Source: Salifodinibacter halophilus
GTDB taxonomy: Bacteria > Pseudomonadota > Gammaproteobacteria > Nevskiales > Salinisphaeraceae
Direction: 5' to 3'
Length of the DNA stretch: 64,000 nucleotides
Assembly: GCA_012999515.1 (NCBI GenBank)
Contig: JABEEB010000001.1
Coordinates: 1,488,001 to 1,552,000, forward strand
This document shows, piece by piece, positions 1 to 9,411 of the stretch. Positions within the stretch are counted from its first letter, which is position 1; each line of letters opens with the position of its first letter. The notes below the pieces were generated by a model. It was given only the letters and a program-made list of their open reading frames with translations, was not told the origin of the DNA and ran no database searches. A program made the translations under genes and the position numbers.

Positions 1-468
1 AACGCCACCGGAATGGGACGCGTCATCCAGGAAACCGGACTATCGAGCCGCACGGTCTATAAGCACGCCACGAGCAAGAGCGCTCTGATGGCCATGGTGT
101 TATCCGAGCGCCAGCGGCGATTTTTCGAACACCTCGATGCCCGCAGTACAGACGCACTTTTTGCGTCGCTAACCATTTGGGTCGAACAAGAAGGCGCGCG
201 TGGTTGCTTATTTTTCCGCGCTCACGCGGAAACGGGCGGCAACACACCGGTGATCGAGCGGGCGGTCACCGCTTATCATTCGTACTTGCACGCACGAATT
301 GCTGAGTTAGTCGCGCTTGAGACTGGCGCGACCCACGATGATCTGACGGATCAGATGCTCGCACTTTTCGAAGGGGCGACGACGGCGGCGACATACCGTG
401 GCATAGCAGTCATCGAGGCAGCCCGCATCCGCGCCCAAAACTTCATCGCCGAGGCAAAACAACAATGA
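1..468 (+). CDS. TetR/AcrR family transcriptional regulator (5' end outside window)
   Basis: The reading frame is open from base 1, so the N-terminus is missing; about 30-35 residues would complete a normal TetR of roughly 190 residues. The fragment opens with the second half of the DNA-binding domain, including the recognition helix ETGLSSRTVYKHATSK, followed by an all-helical ligand/dimerisation domain. Its stop overlaps the start of the MFS gene (ATGA at 465-468), so the two are translationally coupled. By family knowledge such a pair is usually a repressor with the exporter it controls; the inducer cannot be read from the sequence. Confidence 0.88.
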   Translation, partial: NATGMGRVIQETGLSSRTVYKHATSKSALMAMVLSERQRRFFEHLDARSTDALFASLTIWVEQEGARGCLFFRAHAETGGNTPVIERAVTAYHSYLHARIAELVALETGATHDDLTDQMLALFEGATTAATYRGIAVIEAARIRAQNFIAEAKQQ

Positions 469-1664
469 TGCCGGCTATCCGTGTGGGGACGACCGGATTT
501 GGCCTTATCGCGGTCTGCTACGGGTTTGCACGGTTCGCTTTTGGCCTATTCCTGCCCCAGATTCGGGCGGATCTGGCGCTATCCTCGAGCCTGGCTGGTG
601 TTATCTCGGGCGGCGCATTTTTAGCGTACTGCTTGGCCATCGTCGTATCAGCACACCTGTCAGAGCGGATTGGCGCTCGCGCTATTGCCGTTGCAGCAGC
701 ACTCGTTGCTTGTGCAGGCACACTCGGTATTGCGACGTCCGCGTCGCCGGCTTGGCTGGCTATCTTCGTGGTACTAGCCGGTGCGAGTACTGGCTTGGCC
801 TCCCCGCCGATGGCCGACGCGGTATCCCACGCTGTGGCGAAGCGCCATCAAGACGCGACTAATACCGTGATTAATGCCGGCACTAGCGCCGGTGTCGCCC
901 TATCGGGACCGATTGCGCTGATCATGGGCGATGACTGGCGCATGGTTTTCACGATCTTTTCGGGCATTGCTTTCGCATTAGCCGTGGCGGCATTCATTTC
1001 GTTGCCGACCAATACAGCGCAGCGGCGACGCACCAGACACACTAATCACAGCCGTTTGCCATCGCTTAATGCCAATCTGATTCGCCTAGTCGGCGCATCA
1101 TGCCTCATGGGCATATCAAGCACTGCGCTCTGGTCGTTCGGCGGTGAGATCGTCACGCTACGGCTGGACTGGGCGGCGCGCGGCGCCGGCTTGCTTTGGA
1201 CCATGATCGGCACGGCCGGTGTATGCGGTGCCGCAGCGGGCTGGCTGACCGTGCGCTTGGGTTTAAACGCCGTCCATTGGCTATTTCTGGCTGTCTTGGC
1301 TGCCAGTATCGGCATGCTCGGGCTGACATTCACGACCCCAACGTTGACGTTGATCGGTGGTGCCTTGTTTGGCGCAGCCTATGTGATGCTGACGGGCATC
1401 TATCTTGTCTGGGGCACGTCGGCGCTGCCGAATCGGCCGGCTACTGGCTTAATGGTCGGTTTCTTGACCATTGCCGTAGGCCAGACGATCGGCGCGCCTT
1501 TATTTGGTTTCTTGATGAGTCGCACTTCATTGGAAATCGCCGTCCTGGCCTTTTCCGGTCTCGGCTTGGCGGCAGGACTGTTCTGGTCCGAATCGCCCCC
1601 TAATCAAGTTACTACAGCCGATATCGGCCATGACCCGCTTACCGAATGTTCCACGCATCAGTGA
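465..1664 (+). CDS. MFS transporter
   Basis: Protein of 399 residues made almost wholly of hydrophobic segments, consistent with 12 transmembrane helices of the major facilitator superfamily. A degenerate loop 2-3 signature, SERIGARA, lies near residue 66, and the N-terminal GFARFAFGLFLPQIRADL segment resembles the YbfB/YjiJ and CynX-like branch. The start overlaps the upstream TetR stop by 4 nt. Probably an inner-membrane drug or metabolite exporter under control of that regulator; the substrate is unknown. Confidence 0.88.
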   Translation: MMPAIRVGTTGFGLIAVCYGFARFAFGLFLPQIRADLALSSSLAGVISGGAFLAYCLAIVVSAHLSERIGARAIAVAAALVACAGTLGIATSASPAWLAIFVVLAGASTGLASPPMADAVSHAVAKRHQDATNTVINAGTSAGVALSGPIALIMGDDWRMVFTIFSGIAFALAVAAFISLPTNTAQRRRTRHTNHSRLPSLNANLIRLVGASCLMGISSTALWSFGGEIVTLRLDWAARGAGLLWTMIGTAGVCGAAAGWLTVRLGLNAVHWLFLAVLAASIGMLGLTFTTPTLTLIGGALFGAAYVMLTGIYLVWGTSALPNRPATGLMVGFLTIAVGQTIGAPLFGFLMSRTSLEIAVLAFSGLGLAAGLFWSESPPNQVTTADIGHDPLTECSTHQ

Positions 1665-1683
1665 CATTCATTCGTGGTGCCGT

Positions 1684-1703
1684 CGCCGCTGAGCACAGCG
1701 GCG
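1684..1703. repeat. short perfect hairpin after MFS gene
   Basis: CGCCGCTG pairs with CAGCGGCG around a 4-nt AGCA loop, 19 nt after the MFS stop. No T-run follows, so it is at best a weak or Rho-assisted terminator. The rest of the 1665-1885 gap must hold the soxBDAG promoter; no convincing -35/-10 pair was found. Confidence 0.4.
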
Positions 1704-1885
1704 CGATGCAAACCTCATCACCCAACATAGCTGCATCGCGGCCGAGCGGCAAATTCTTGAGCCTGGCGGTCGTTGGTGAGCATCGCCGTGTCGCATCCAT
1801 TCAATGTGTATTGCCTTGTGCTTTGTAGATTGAGCCTATACAGCAATTGGCGTCGGTTGGCGACGTCTCGACAAGGCAAGACGCG

Positions 1886-3151
1886 ATGAGCGACAAGCGG
1901 CGACAAAAATACTCAGCGTTCAGTCTTTTCGCCCAGGGACTCAGCCATCACAAGCATTGGCAACAGGCGTGGCGTAGTCCCGAGCCGAAATCTCATTACG
2001 ACGTAATCATCATCGGCGCCGGTGGCCACGGGCTCGCCACTGCCTTCTATTTAGCCGCCGAGCACGGCATCACGAATGTGGCAGTGCTGGAAAAAGGTTG
2101 GCTGGGTGGCGGCAACACCGGTCGCAACACGACGATCGTGCGCTCGAACTATCTACAGACCGAGTCCTCCGATCTCTACGACAAAGCGTTGCAGCTCTGG
2201 GAAGGTTTGAGCCAACACGTGAACTACAACAACATGTTTTCACAGCGCGGCGTCTACAACCTTGCCCATACCCCGGGTGATGTTCGCACCACACTGCGAC
2301 GGGTCAATGCCAATCGGCTGAACGGCATCGATGCCGAGTACCACGAACCGGCCGACATCCGCGCCAACATCCCGTATATCAATACGTCACCGGATGCGCG
2401 CTACCCCATCCTCGGCGGCTCGTTCCAGCCTCGGGCCGGCGTAGCGCGGCACGACGCCGTCGCTTGGGGCCTAGCCCGTGCCGCGGACGAACGCGGCGTA
2501 GACATCATTCAAAACTGCGAAGTCACCGGCATCAATCGCGATGGCGGCCAGGTTACTGGCGTCGAAACCACCCGGGGCACGATCAACGCGCCCAAGGTCG
2601 GTGTAGTCGTCGCCGGCCATTGCTCGGTGCTGGCAGAAATGGCCGGGCTCAGATTGCCGATCGAGTCGCATCCGCTGCAGGCCTGCGTATCGGAGCCGGT
2701 TAAGCCGGTGCTGGACACGGTGGTCATGTCCAATCAAGTCCACGGCTATGTGAGCCAGTCCGACAAAGGCGAACTGGTCATGGGCGCCGGTATTGATAGC
2801 TATTCAGGCTACGGCCAACGTGGCAGCCCGCGCGTGATCGAAAACTTTATTGCTGCTCTCAAGGAAATGTTCCCGGTCTTTTCGCGTATGCGGATCTTGC
2901 GTCAGTGGGCCGGTATCGTCGACACCGCGCCCGACGCCAGCCCAATCCTATCCAAGACCGATGTCGACGGTCTGTATTTCAACTGCGGCTGGGGCACCGG
3001 CGGTTTCAAAGCCACCCCCGGATCCGGCTGGGTCTTCGCTCACACCATTGCCCGCGACGAGCCACATCCGATCAACGCACCGTTCTCGTTGGAGCGATTC
3101 ACCAGCGGCCGCTTGGTCGACGAACACGGCGCGGCTGCGGTCGCGCATTAA
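1886..3151 (+). CDS. soxB: sarcosine oxidase subunit beta
   Basis: Subunit beta of heterotetrameric sarcosine oxidase, which oxidatively demethylates sarcosine to glycine and passes the methyl group to tetrahydrofolate. The frame is open from 1847, but ATG 1886 is preferred: it has AAGG nine bases upstream and gives the usual N-terminus with [18 protein letters not shown]. That makes 421 residues. The dinucleotide-binding fold [11 protein letters not shown] lies near residues 39-49. The motif [13 protein letters not shown] near residue 185 contains the His that carries the covalent flavin in characterised enzymes (family knowledge). First gene of soxBDAG; soxD follows after 17 nt. Confidence 0.95.
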   Translation: MSDKRRQKYSAFSLFAQGLSHHKHWQQAWRSPEPKSHYDVIIIGAGGHGLATAFYLAAEHGITNVAVLEKGWLGGGNTGRNTTIVRSNYLQTESSDLYDKALQLWEGLSQHVNYNNMFSQRGVYNLAHTPGDVRTTLRRVNANRLNGIDAEYHEPADIRANIPYINTSPDARYPILGGSFQPRAGVARHDAVAWGLARAADERGVDIIQNCEVTGINRDGGQVTGVETTRGTINAPKVGVVVAGHCSVLAEMAGLRLPIESHPLQACVSEPVKPVLDTVVMSNQVHGYVSQSDKGELVMGAGIDSYSGYGQRGSPRVIENFIAALKEMFPVFSRMRILRQWAGIVDTAPDASPILSKTDVDGLYFNCGWGTGGFKATPGSGWVFAHTIARDEPHPINAPFSLERFTSGRLVDEHGAAAVAH

Positions 3152-3168
3152 TCCCGAGGAGATCGATC

Positions 3169-3450
3169 ATGCTCGAGATTCCCTGCCCTTGGTGCGGCCC
3201 GCGAGACGAGTCCGAGTTCGCCTACGGCGGTGAAGCCCACCTGAACCGACCCGATCCGGAAACCGCAAGCGATCGCGAGTGGGCCGCATATCTGTACTAC
3301 CGCGATAACAAAGCCGGTGTGCATGCCGAGCGCTGGCACCACACCCATGGCTGCCGGCGCTGGTTTAACGCGGTGCGCGATACCGTGACCTATCGTTTTC
3401 ACTCCGTGTACACCATGGACGACGAGCAACCCGCAGAGATTGACCAATGA
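3169..3450 (+). CDS. soxD: sarcosine oxidase subunit delta
   Basis: Protein of 93 residues, the zinc-binding delta subunit. C6 and C9 in PCPWCG and the HHTHGC cluster near residues 57-62 provide the zinc ligands known from the family. CGAGGAGA lies just upstream of ATG 3169, a good ribosome binding site. The stop overlaps soxA by 4 nt (ATGA at 3447). Confidence 0.95.
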   Translation: MLEIPCPWCGPRDESEFAYGGEAHLNRPDPETASDREWAAYLYYRDNKAGVHAERWHHTHGCRRWFNAVRDTVTYRFHSVYTMDDEQPAEIDQ

Positions 3451-6400
3451 GCCGTAACGCGGGGACAAACGACACCGACCGAGCACCGAGTGGTGGCCAT
3501 CGCCTCGATCATGGCGGCCGCATCGATCGTTCAAAGCAACTTCGGTTTTGGTACAACGGACGTGAACTAACTGGCTACGCAGGCGATACACTGGCCTCGG
3601 CGCTCATGGCCAACGGCATCGACGTTCTCGCCCGTAGTTTCAAACTGCGTCGGCCGCGGGGGATTCTCACCCACGGTGCGGCCGAGCCAAACGCCATCGT
3701 CCAGGTCGACCAAGGTGCCCGCGCGCGGCCTACCCAGCGCGCCACGCAGACCGAACTGCACTTCGATCTAGATGCTCGGATGGTTAACGTCTGGCCGAAC
3801 GCCAAGCACAACCTCACGGGGCTGATGGGGTTGGCCGGGCGCTTCATGCCGGCCGGGTTCTACTACAAGACATTCATGCGGCCGGCCCGACTGTGGCAAC
3901 GCTATGAACAAGTCATCCGCAAAGGTGCGGGCTTAGGCTACGCGCCGGAGCAAAACGACCCAGACGTCTACGACAAGCGCTACGCACACTGTGATGTGCT
4001 GGTCGCTGGCGCCGGGCCAGCCGGTTTGATGGCCGCACTCACCGCGGCCCGCAGCGGCGCGCGGGTCATCCTGTCCGACGAGCAAAACGAATTCGGTGGC
4101 AGCCTACTGGATGCACCCGGAACCATCGACGGTGCACCGGCTATAAACTGGGTCTCGGCCGTGGTCGCCGAGCTTCAAACATACCCCGAGGTCACGCTGC
4201 TGAAGCGGTCGACGGTGTTCGGCTACTACGACCATAATCGTGTCCATATCAACGAAAACCGAACCGACCACCTACCACCCGACCAGCGTGACGAACCGCG
4301 CCACCGGCTATGGAAAGTACGTGCCCGGCGTGTGATCTGCGCGACCGGTGCCATGGAGCGTCCGCTGGTATTCGCCAACAACGACCGCCCCGGCGTCATG
4401 ATGGCCTCGGCCGCCGCGGCCTACACCCACCGCTACGCCGTAGCGCCGGGACGTCGCGCGGTGGTATTCACCAACAACGACAGCGGTTATCGCGCCGCGA
4501 TCGAGCTGCATCAGGCTGGCATCGAGATCGCCGCGATCGTCGACAGTCGCGACCCGGCTGGCGGTCACTGGCATAAGCAGGCAGCCGACGCCGGCATCCA
4601 CATGATTACGCGCTCGGCCGTGTTCGACGTGCGCGGCAACAAGCGCGTGCGTGGTGTCCACGTCGCACGACTCAACGCCAATGACACCGCACTTGGTGGC
4701 CATCAACAAACCATCGATTGCGATTTACTGGCTGTGGCCGGCGGCTGGAACCCAGTCGTCCATCTACACTCGCAATCCGGCGCGCGACCGCACTTCGATC
4801 CGAAACTTGCGACGTTCGTACCCGGCGAATCCGTGCAACCAGAAGCCTCGGCCGGCTCGGCCAACGCCACCTTCGGCCTGGCCGCCGCGCTCGCAGAAGG
4901 CGCTCAAACCGGCCACGAGGCGGTTTCGGCCTGCGGCATCGAAACCAGCGAGATCACGCTTCCCACGGCTGATAACGACCAGCCGGAGGCCAACATCACA
5001 CCGCTCTGGCGCGTGCCGCACCGCAAGTCGCCTGAAAACGGCCCCAAACAATTCGTCGACTACCAAAACGACGTCAGCAGTGCGGACTTACGATTGGCGG
5101 TACGCGAGAATTATCGTCACATTGAGCATGTTAAGCGCTATACCGCGCTCGGCTTCGGCACGGATCAGGGCAAACTCGGCAACATCAACGGCATGGCGAT
5201 CGTCGCCGAGGCACGCGGTTTAACACCGGGAGAGGTCGGCACGACCACATTCCGCCCCGCCTATACACCAGTCAGCTTCGGCGCCACCGTCGGCCGCGAC
5301 GTCGGCACCCTTTACGACGCGACACGCAAAACGCCGATGCACGATCGCCACGTGGCAGCCGGCGCGGTGTTCGAGGACGTCGGCCAGTGGAAGCGTGCGC
5401 GCTACTACCCCGAACCCGGCGACACCATGCAGGACGCAGTCGACCGCGAAGTCTGGGCAACCCACACGGGGATCGGCGTGCTCGACTACTCCACGCTCGG
5501 TCAAATCGACGTCAAAGGCCCGGATGCCGCGGCCTTCCTTGATCGCATCTACACCAACAACTGGCAAAAACTCAAAGTCGGCGGTTGTCGTTATGGCCTG
5601 ATGCTTAATGAAGACGGCTCCATTCTCGACGACGGTGTGAGTCAGCGTATCGAGGATGACCGCTTCCTGATCAACACCTCGACCGGCGGCGCGGCCTCGG
5701 TGCTGAGCTGGATGGAAGACTGGCTACAGACCGAATGGCCGGAGATGCAGGTCTATCTGACGTCGCTGACCGATCAGCTGTCGACAATCGCCATCGGCGG
5801 CCCGTTTAGTCGCAAGCTCTGCGAAGAAATCTGCGAAGGCATCGATTTCTCGGCCGAAGCGTTCCCGTTTTTCGCCTGGCGCGACGGCAAGGCCGCGGGC
5901 ATCCACGCCCGCGTGGCGCGAGTCAGTTTCTCGGGCGAGCTATCGTTCGAGATCACCGTGCCGGCCCAATATGCCGGCCGGCTCTGGGACGCCGTCATGG
6001 ACGCTGGCGCGAAATACGGCGCTCATCCTTATGGCACCGAGACGATGCACGTCCTACGCGCCGAGAAAGGCTTCATTATCGTTGGCCAGGACACCGACGC
6101 CACGGTCACGCCTCACGATCTCGGCATGGGCGGCCTGTTATCCAAGAAAAAGGATTTCCTCGGCAAACGTAGTCTGGCGCTGGCCGAACCGGCACGCGAA
6201 GGTCGCCAGAACCTTGTTGGCATTAAGCCACACGATCCCAACACGATCGTGCCGGAAGGCGCCCAACTCGTAACCGACCCGGATGCCGCCAAACCGATGC
6301 CGATGGCCGGGTTTGTCACATCATCCTATTACAGCTCGCGACTCGGCCACTCGTTCGGGCTGGCGATGGTTACCGACGGCCGCAACCGTCACGGTGAAAC

Positions 6401-6494
6401 CGTCTATTCACCCCAGGCCGACGGCCGCGTAATCCCAGCCGATATCTGCTCGCAGGTATTTTTCGATCCGGAAGGCAAGCGTCAAAATGTCTGA
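3447..6494 (+). CDS. soxA: sarcosine oxidase subunit alpha
   Basis: Protein of 1015 residues, the normal size for the alpha subunit. Domains in order: an N-terminal 2Fe-2S-ferredoxin-like fold (about 25-110), an NAD-binding dinucleotide fold with DVLVAGAGPAGL near residue 185, and a C-terminal aminomethyltransferase (GcvT-like) half from about 620 that binds tetrahydrofolate. It turns the methyl group of sarcosine into 5,10-methylene-THF. Coupled to soxD upstream and overlapping soxG by 8 nt downstream. The purU, glyA or formate dehydrogenase genes often found next to soxBDAG are absent. Confidence 0.96.
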   Translation: MSRNAGTNDTDRAPSGGHRLDHGGRIDRSKQLRFWYNGRELTGYAGDTLASALMANGIDVLARSFKLRRPRGILTHGAAEPNAIVQVDQGARARPTQRATQTELHFDLDARMVNVWPNAKHNLTGLMGLAGRFMPAGFYYKTFMRPARLWQRYEQVIRKGAGLGYAPEQNDPDVYDKRYAHCDVLVAGAGPAGLMAALTAARSGARVILSDEQNEFGGSLLDAPGTIDGAPAINWVSAVVAELQTYPEVTLLKRSTVFGYYDHNRVHINENRTDHLPPDQRDEPRHRLWKVRARRVICATGAMERPLVFANNDRPGVMMASAAAAYTHRYAVAPGRRAVVFTNNDSGYRAAIELHQAGIEIAAIVDSRDPAGGHWHKQAADAGIHMITRSAVFDVRGNKRVRGVHVARLNANDTALGGHQQTIDCDLLAVAGGWNPVVHLHSQSGARPHFDPKLATFVPGESVQPEASAGSANATFGLAAALAEGAQTGHEAVSACGIETSEITLPTADNDQPEANITPLWRVPHRKSPENGPKQFVDYQNDVSSADLRLAVRENYRHIEHVKRYTALGFGTDQGKLGNINGMAIVAEARGLTPGEVGTTTFRPAYTPVSFGATVGRDVGTLYDATRKTPMHDRHVAAGAVFEDVGQWKRARYYPEPGDTMQDAVDREVWATHTGIGVLDYSTLGQIDVKGPDAAAFLDRIYTNNWQKLKVGGCRYGLMLNEDGSILDDGVSQRIEDDRFLINTSTGGAASVLSWMEDWLQTEWPEMQVYLTSLTDQLSTIAIGGPFSRKLCEEICEGIDFSAEAFPFFAWRDGKAAGIHARVARVSFSGELSFEITVPAQYAGRLWDAVMDAGAKYGAHPYGTETMHVLRAEKGFIIVGQDTDATVTPHDLGMGGLLSKKKDFLGKRSLALAEPAREGRQNLVGIKPHDPNTIVPEGAQLVTDPDAAKPMPMAGFVTSSYYSSRLGHSFGLAMVTDGRNRHGETVYSPQADGRVIPADICSQVFFDPEGKRQNV

Positions 6495-7083
6495 TACCAC
6501 CATCGGAAGCGCAACCCCAGTTGTCGAAAGCGCCGCCACGCCCGCCGGCAGCACCCGCGGCGAGCTGGGCGTTTCGGTCACTGAACAACCGGTCGCCGGC
6601 GCTATCAACCTACGCGGTCACGCCGATGATCCAGCGTTTGCCAACGCCGTTAAACATGCACTCGGCCTAGCACCGCCGACAACGCCCAACACGATCGCCG
6701 ATGGCGACGGGCTTGAGGCCCTCTGGCTGGCGCCAACCGAATGGCTCATTCGGTGCGAGCTAAGCGCTCAGGTCGAGCTTGAAAACGCGCTCGGTGACAC
6801 TCTCGCTGACCAGTTCACGGCCATCAACGATGTCAGCGGCTATTACGCTACATTCACCGTGCACGGTCGCAACGCCCGCCATCTGCTCGAACGGGCGACG
6901 CCACTGGATATCCACCCGCGTGTTTTTGGCCCCGGCCAGTGTGCACAAACCGTATTCGCTCAGACCAGCGCAATTATCCTGCCGCGCGAGGCCGAAACCA
7001 CCCGCTTCGACCTCATCATTCGACGCAGCGCAGCAGACTACGCCTGGCACTACCTCGACGACGCCATTCGCTGCATGGATTGA
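6487..7083 (+). CDS. soxG: sarcosine oxidase subunit gamma
   Basis: Protein of 198 residues resembling the gamma subunit, a GcvT-type fold without its own catalysis. WLAPTEWLIRC near residues 78-88 is the typical signature. The start lies inside the soxA end (8-nt overlap). Last intact gene of the operon; a broken MFS gene follows after 21 nt. Confidence 0.92.
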   Translation: MSDTTIGSATPVVESAATPAGSTRGELGVSVTEQPVAGAINLRGHADDPAFANAVKHALGLAPPTTPNTIADGDGLEALWLAPTEWLIRCELSAQVELENALGDTLADQFTAINDVSGYYATFTVHGRNARHLLERATPLDIHPRVFGPGQCAQTVFAQTSAIILPREAETTRFDLIIRRSAADYAWHYLDDAIRCMD

Positions 7084-7104
7084 TCTTTTCTGAGCGGAAC
7101 CAGC

Positions 7105-7450
7105 ATGAGCACCCTAGGAACGCCTCCCACAGGCTTCCCGGGGAGCCAACAGGCCAGCACTCAGCAGACCCCGGTGTCGTGGCCTGACTGTAACGCTGGC
7201 GGCCTGCATGGCGCTGCTGTACGCCGTCGCCACCCTGGCCTCGGCTATCACTGCTGTCACCTTCACCGCCGTCAGCGGGATCCGGCTCCTCTCTGGGGTC
7301 GCCCCGCCTGCCTGTTCCTCGTCGCAGGGCTGGCCGCCCTCAGGCTAGCCGGGCCATGGACAGATGGGGTCGCACTCCGGCCCTCGTGGCCGGGTTCGCC
7401 ATAGGTAGCTCGGCTGCGGACTCGTCGCCGTCGGCGTCGACGAGCTTGGG
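7105..7450 (+). pseudogene. decayed MFS transporter gene
   Basis: No frame is open, but MFS-like pieces succeed one another in three frames. 7105-7183 gives a start with MSTLGTPPTGFPGSQQ. 7184-about 7300 gives a first-helix segment (LTVTLAACMALLYAVATL, then ITAVTFTAVSGI). About 7300-7343 gives ACLFLVAGLAAL. 7344-about 7410 gives AMDRWGRTPALVAGFAIG, the MFS loop 2-3 motif. 7412-about 7440 gives GCGLVAVGVDELG. At least four frameshifts are needed and only the first three or so helices remain. Its position 21 nt after soxG suggests it was once a transporter gene of that operon. Confidence 0.6.
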
Positions 7451-7845
7451 CACATCGGCGGCGTTGACATCGCGCACCACCGCGCCAGCTTGGAATCAAA
7501 GCTGGCGACTTTGATCACTCGCCGACTTGCCAATGTCAGAAACAAGTTCTTGGTCGGCAGCTTTTGTTATTTCAAAATACGATCGCGCCGCGTTGTGCGG
7601 GCTTTTGGCGCTCAGTCTTGAGCGCGCGGTCAGGCCGGACATGTTCGGGGCATCGCTGCCTAGCACCGAAGCATAAGCCCTGTCCTTACCTAATATGGGT
7701 CCATATGCGCGCTTTACGCCTAGTCCCGTTCCACTGGACATGCCTTGAGCATCGGCATTGTCCGCGCCAGGGGAACACGCGTGGGGGGGACTGTTACCTA
7801 ACTCCTAAATTAAGCAACAATTACATTAACTTATTTTAATGTTAA
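7451..7845. other. unassigned intergenic DNA between the pseudogene and tRNA-Phe
   Basis: No recognisable gene in any frame. A minus-strand frame at 7496-7741 is open for 81 codons but matches nothing I know. The last 50 bases are strongly AT-rich, unlike the rest of the window, and contain the inverted repeat ACATTAA/TTAATGT (7823-7829 and 7836-7842). That repeat lies just past the tRNA 3' end and may serve as its terminator. Confidence 0.5.
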
Positions 7846-7921
7846 TGGTGGCCGGAGGTGGAATCGAACCACCGACACTGCGATTTTCAGTCGCATGCTC
7901 TACCGACTGAGCTATCCGGCC
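7846..7921 (-). tRNA. tRNA-Phe (GAA)
   Basis: Read on the minus strand it is a 76-nt cloverleaf with acceptor stem GGCCGGA/TCCGGCC, D-arm AGCTCAGTCGGTAGAGC, anticodon loop CTGAAAA with anticodon GAA, T-loop GGTTCGATTCC, discriminator A and an encoded CCA (complement of TGG at 7846-7848). A strong promoter lies about 20 nt upstream. Confidence 0.97.
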
Positions 7922-7941
7922 GTTTTATCTGCCACGCGGCA

Positions 7942-7977
7942 AGCGCGTATTAAATCGTTGCGCGGCCCAGGCGTCAA
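7942..7977 (-). promoter_or_regulatory. promoter of tRNA-Phe
   Basis: On the minus strand, TTGACG (7977-7972) and TTTAAT (7954-7949) are separated by exactly 17 bp, close to the Sigma70 consensus. The bases after the -10 are GC-rich (ACGCGC), the discriminator type of stringently controlled stable-RNA promoters. The predicted start near 7942 is about 20 nt before the tRNA. Confidence 0.7.
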
Positions 7978-7986
7978 CCGCCGTGG

Positions 7987-8259
7987 CTAATTTTTTGGCG
8001 GTACGTAGTGGGTCTCGGCAGTCTGGCCTTGCCCGAAGAAATATTCCTCGGTTTGTTCGGCCAGGAATTCGCGCGCCTTGGGGTCGGCCAGATGCAGGCC
8101 ATATTCGTTGATTAGACGCGTCTGCTCGACCAGCCACTGCTGCCAAGCCTGCTGCGAGACGTTGTCGTAGATGCGCTGGCCGAGTTCGCCGGGTAGCGGC
8201 TTGGCAGGCAGACCTTCGGCTTCGATGCCGAGTTTAATGCAGTGGACGGTGTGGCTCAT
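7987..8259 (-). CDS. yggX: probable Fe(2+)-trafficking protein YggX
   Basis: Small acidic protein of 90 residues with the family's N-terminal Cys (C7 in SHTVHCIKLG) and conserved WQQWLVEQTRLINEYGL segment. Known role: protection of iron-sulfur proteins and iron handling under oxidative stress. Its start overlaps the mutY stop by 4 nt, the conserved mutY-yggX operon; both products concern Fe-S clusters or oxidative damage. Confidence 0.95.
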   Translation of the reverse strand: MSHTVHCIKLGIEAEGLPAKPLPGELGQRIYDNVSQQAWQQWLVEQTRLINEYGLHLADPKAREFLAEQTEEYFFGQGQTAETHYVPPKN

Positions 8260-9407
8260 AGCTCGTATTCATATTGGCGATCGGTTACGACACGCTTAAT
8301 CGGCGCCGGAACGCCCGGCAATTCGGCGGTATCGAACCAGTCCATGTCGGCCTCCATGATACGGGTTGCCCGCGTTGCTTGCAGCTTAATGATGTGAATA
8401 TCCAGCTCAAAATGGGTGAACACGTGGCGAAATGCCGGTAAACGAGCATCAACGCTACTTTCAATGCCCAACTGTTGACGACAAAACGCGGCCACATCGC
8501 TGGCCTCGGGTATTTCCGGCAAACTCCAGAGCCCACCCCAAATGCCGGCTGGCGGCCGCTTTTCGAACAGGATGTGGCCAGCTTCGTTCACGATTAAGGC
8601 CATGTGTGTTGTCCGGACCGGCTTGCGGCGTTTCTTGCGCGGCGCTGGGATGGCGTTTTGCACGCCATGCGCCAATGCTTGGCAGCCGTCGGCTAGCGGA
8701 CACACATCGCAACGCGGGTTGCGGCGCACACAAACCGTCGCACCGAGATCCATGATGGCCTGTGTGTAGTCGGTGATGCGTTTTTCCGGCGTATACGCGC
8801 GGGCAAGTTGCCATAGTCGGTTGTCGTAGCGCGATGTACCCGGCGTATCCTCGATCGCAGCCAGCCGTGCGAGCACACGCTTGGCGTTGCCATCGAGAAT
8901 CGGTGCCCAATCGCCCCAGACCTGGGCGACAATCGCACCGGCTGTCGACTGGCCGATTCCCGGCAGCTCGAGTAGCGCGTCGAAATCGCGCGGCAACTCA
9001 CCGCCGTGGCGTTCAATAATGCGGCCCGCCGCTGCGTGCATATTGCGTGCACGCGCATAGTAGCCAAGCCCCGACCACGCATGCATGACAGCATCGACGT
9101 CGGCCGCGGCTAGCGCCTCGACATCCGGGAACCGCGCCAGGAAAGCGTTGAAATAGCCGATAACGGTTGTCACCTGCGTCTGCTGCAGCATGATTTCCGC
9201 AATCCAAACCCGGTACGCCGTGCGCGGATGCTGCCAGGGCAGATCGTGGCGGCCATGTCGATCGAACCAGCGCAATAGCGCCGCGTCGATGGCAACCGGC
9301 GGTTCAGTACTGGGCGATATAGTTTGGGCGGCTGGCTGGGTCAAGCTTCCCAGTGTATCGGCGGTGCGCCGGACTTGAAAATCAATCTCGACGCAACTCC
9401 GCGGCAA
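8256..9407 (-). CDS. mutY: A/G-specific adenine DNA glycosylase
   Basis: Removes adenine mispaired with 8-oxoguanine. Visible features: catalytic Glu in WIAEIMLQQTQV, helix-hairpin-helix LPGIGQSTAGAI, catalytic Asp in PILDGNAKRV, the [4Fe-4S] pattern C-X6-C-X2-C-X5-C in CVRRNPRCDVCPLADGC, and a C-terminal Nudix-like domain that recognises 8-oxoG. The longest frame starts at TTG 9407 without a clear ribosome site, and the conserved part begins about 40 residues later (AIDAALLRWFDRHGRHDLPW), so the true start may be internal. Confidence 0.93.
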   Translation of the reverse strand: MPRSCVEIDFQVRRTADTLGSLTQPAAQTISPSTEPPVAIDAALLRWFDRHGRHDLPWQHPRTAYRVWIAEIMLQQTQVTTVIGYFNAFLARFPDVEALAAADVDAVMHAWSGLGYYARARNMHAAAGRIIERHGGELPRDFDALLELPGIGQSTAGAIVAQVWGDWAPILDGNAKRVLARLAAIEDTPGTSRYDNRLWQLARAYTPEKRITDYTQAIMDLGATVCVRRNPRCDVCPLADGCQALAHGVQNAIPAPRKKRRKPVRTTHMALIVNEAGHILFEKRPPAGIWGGLWSLPEIPEASDVAAFCRQQLGIESSVDARLPAFRHVFTHFELDIHIIKLQATRATRIMEADMDWFDTAELPGVPAPIKRVVTDRQYEYEL

Positions 9408-9411
9408 ATTC

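Noticed and set aside
7496-7741. Minus-strand frame of 81 codons between the MFS pseudogene and tRNA-Phe
   Set aside because: No family resemblance, no ribosome site seen, and it lies in decayed DNA.
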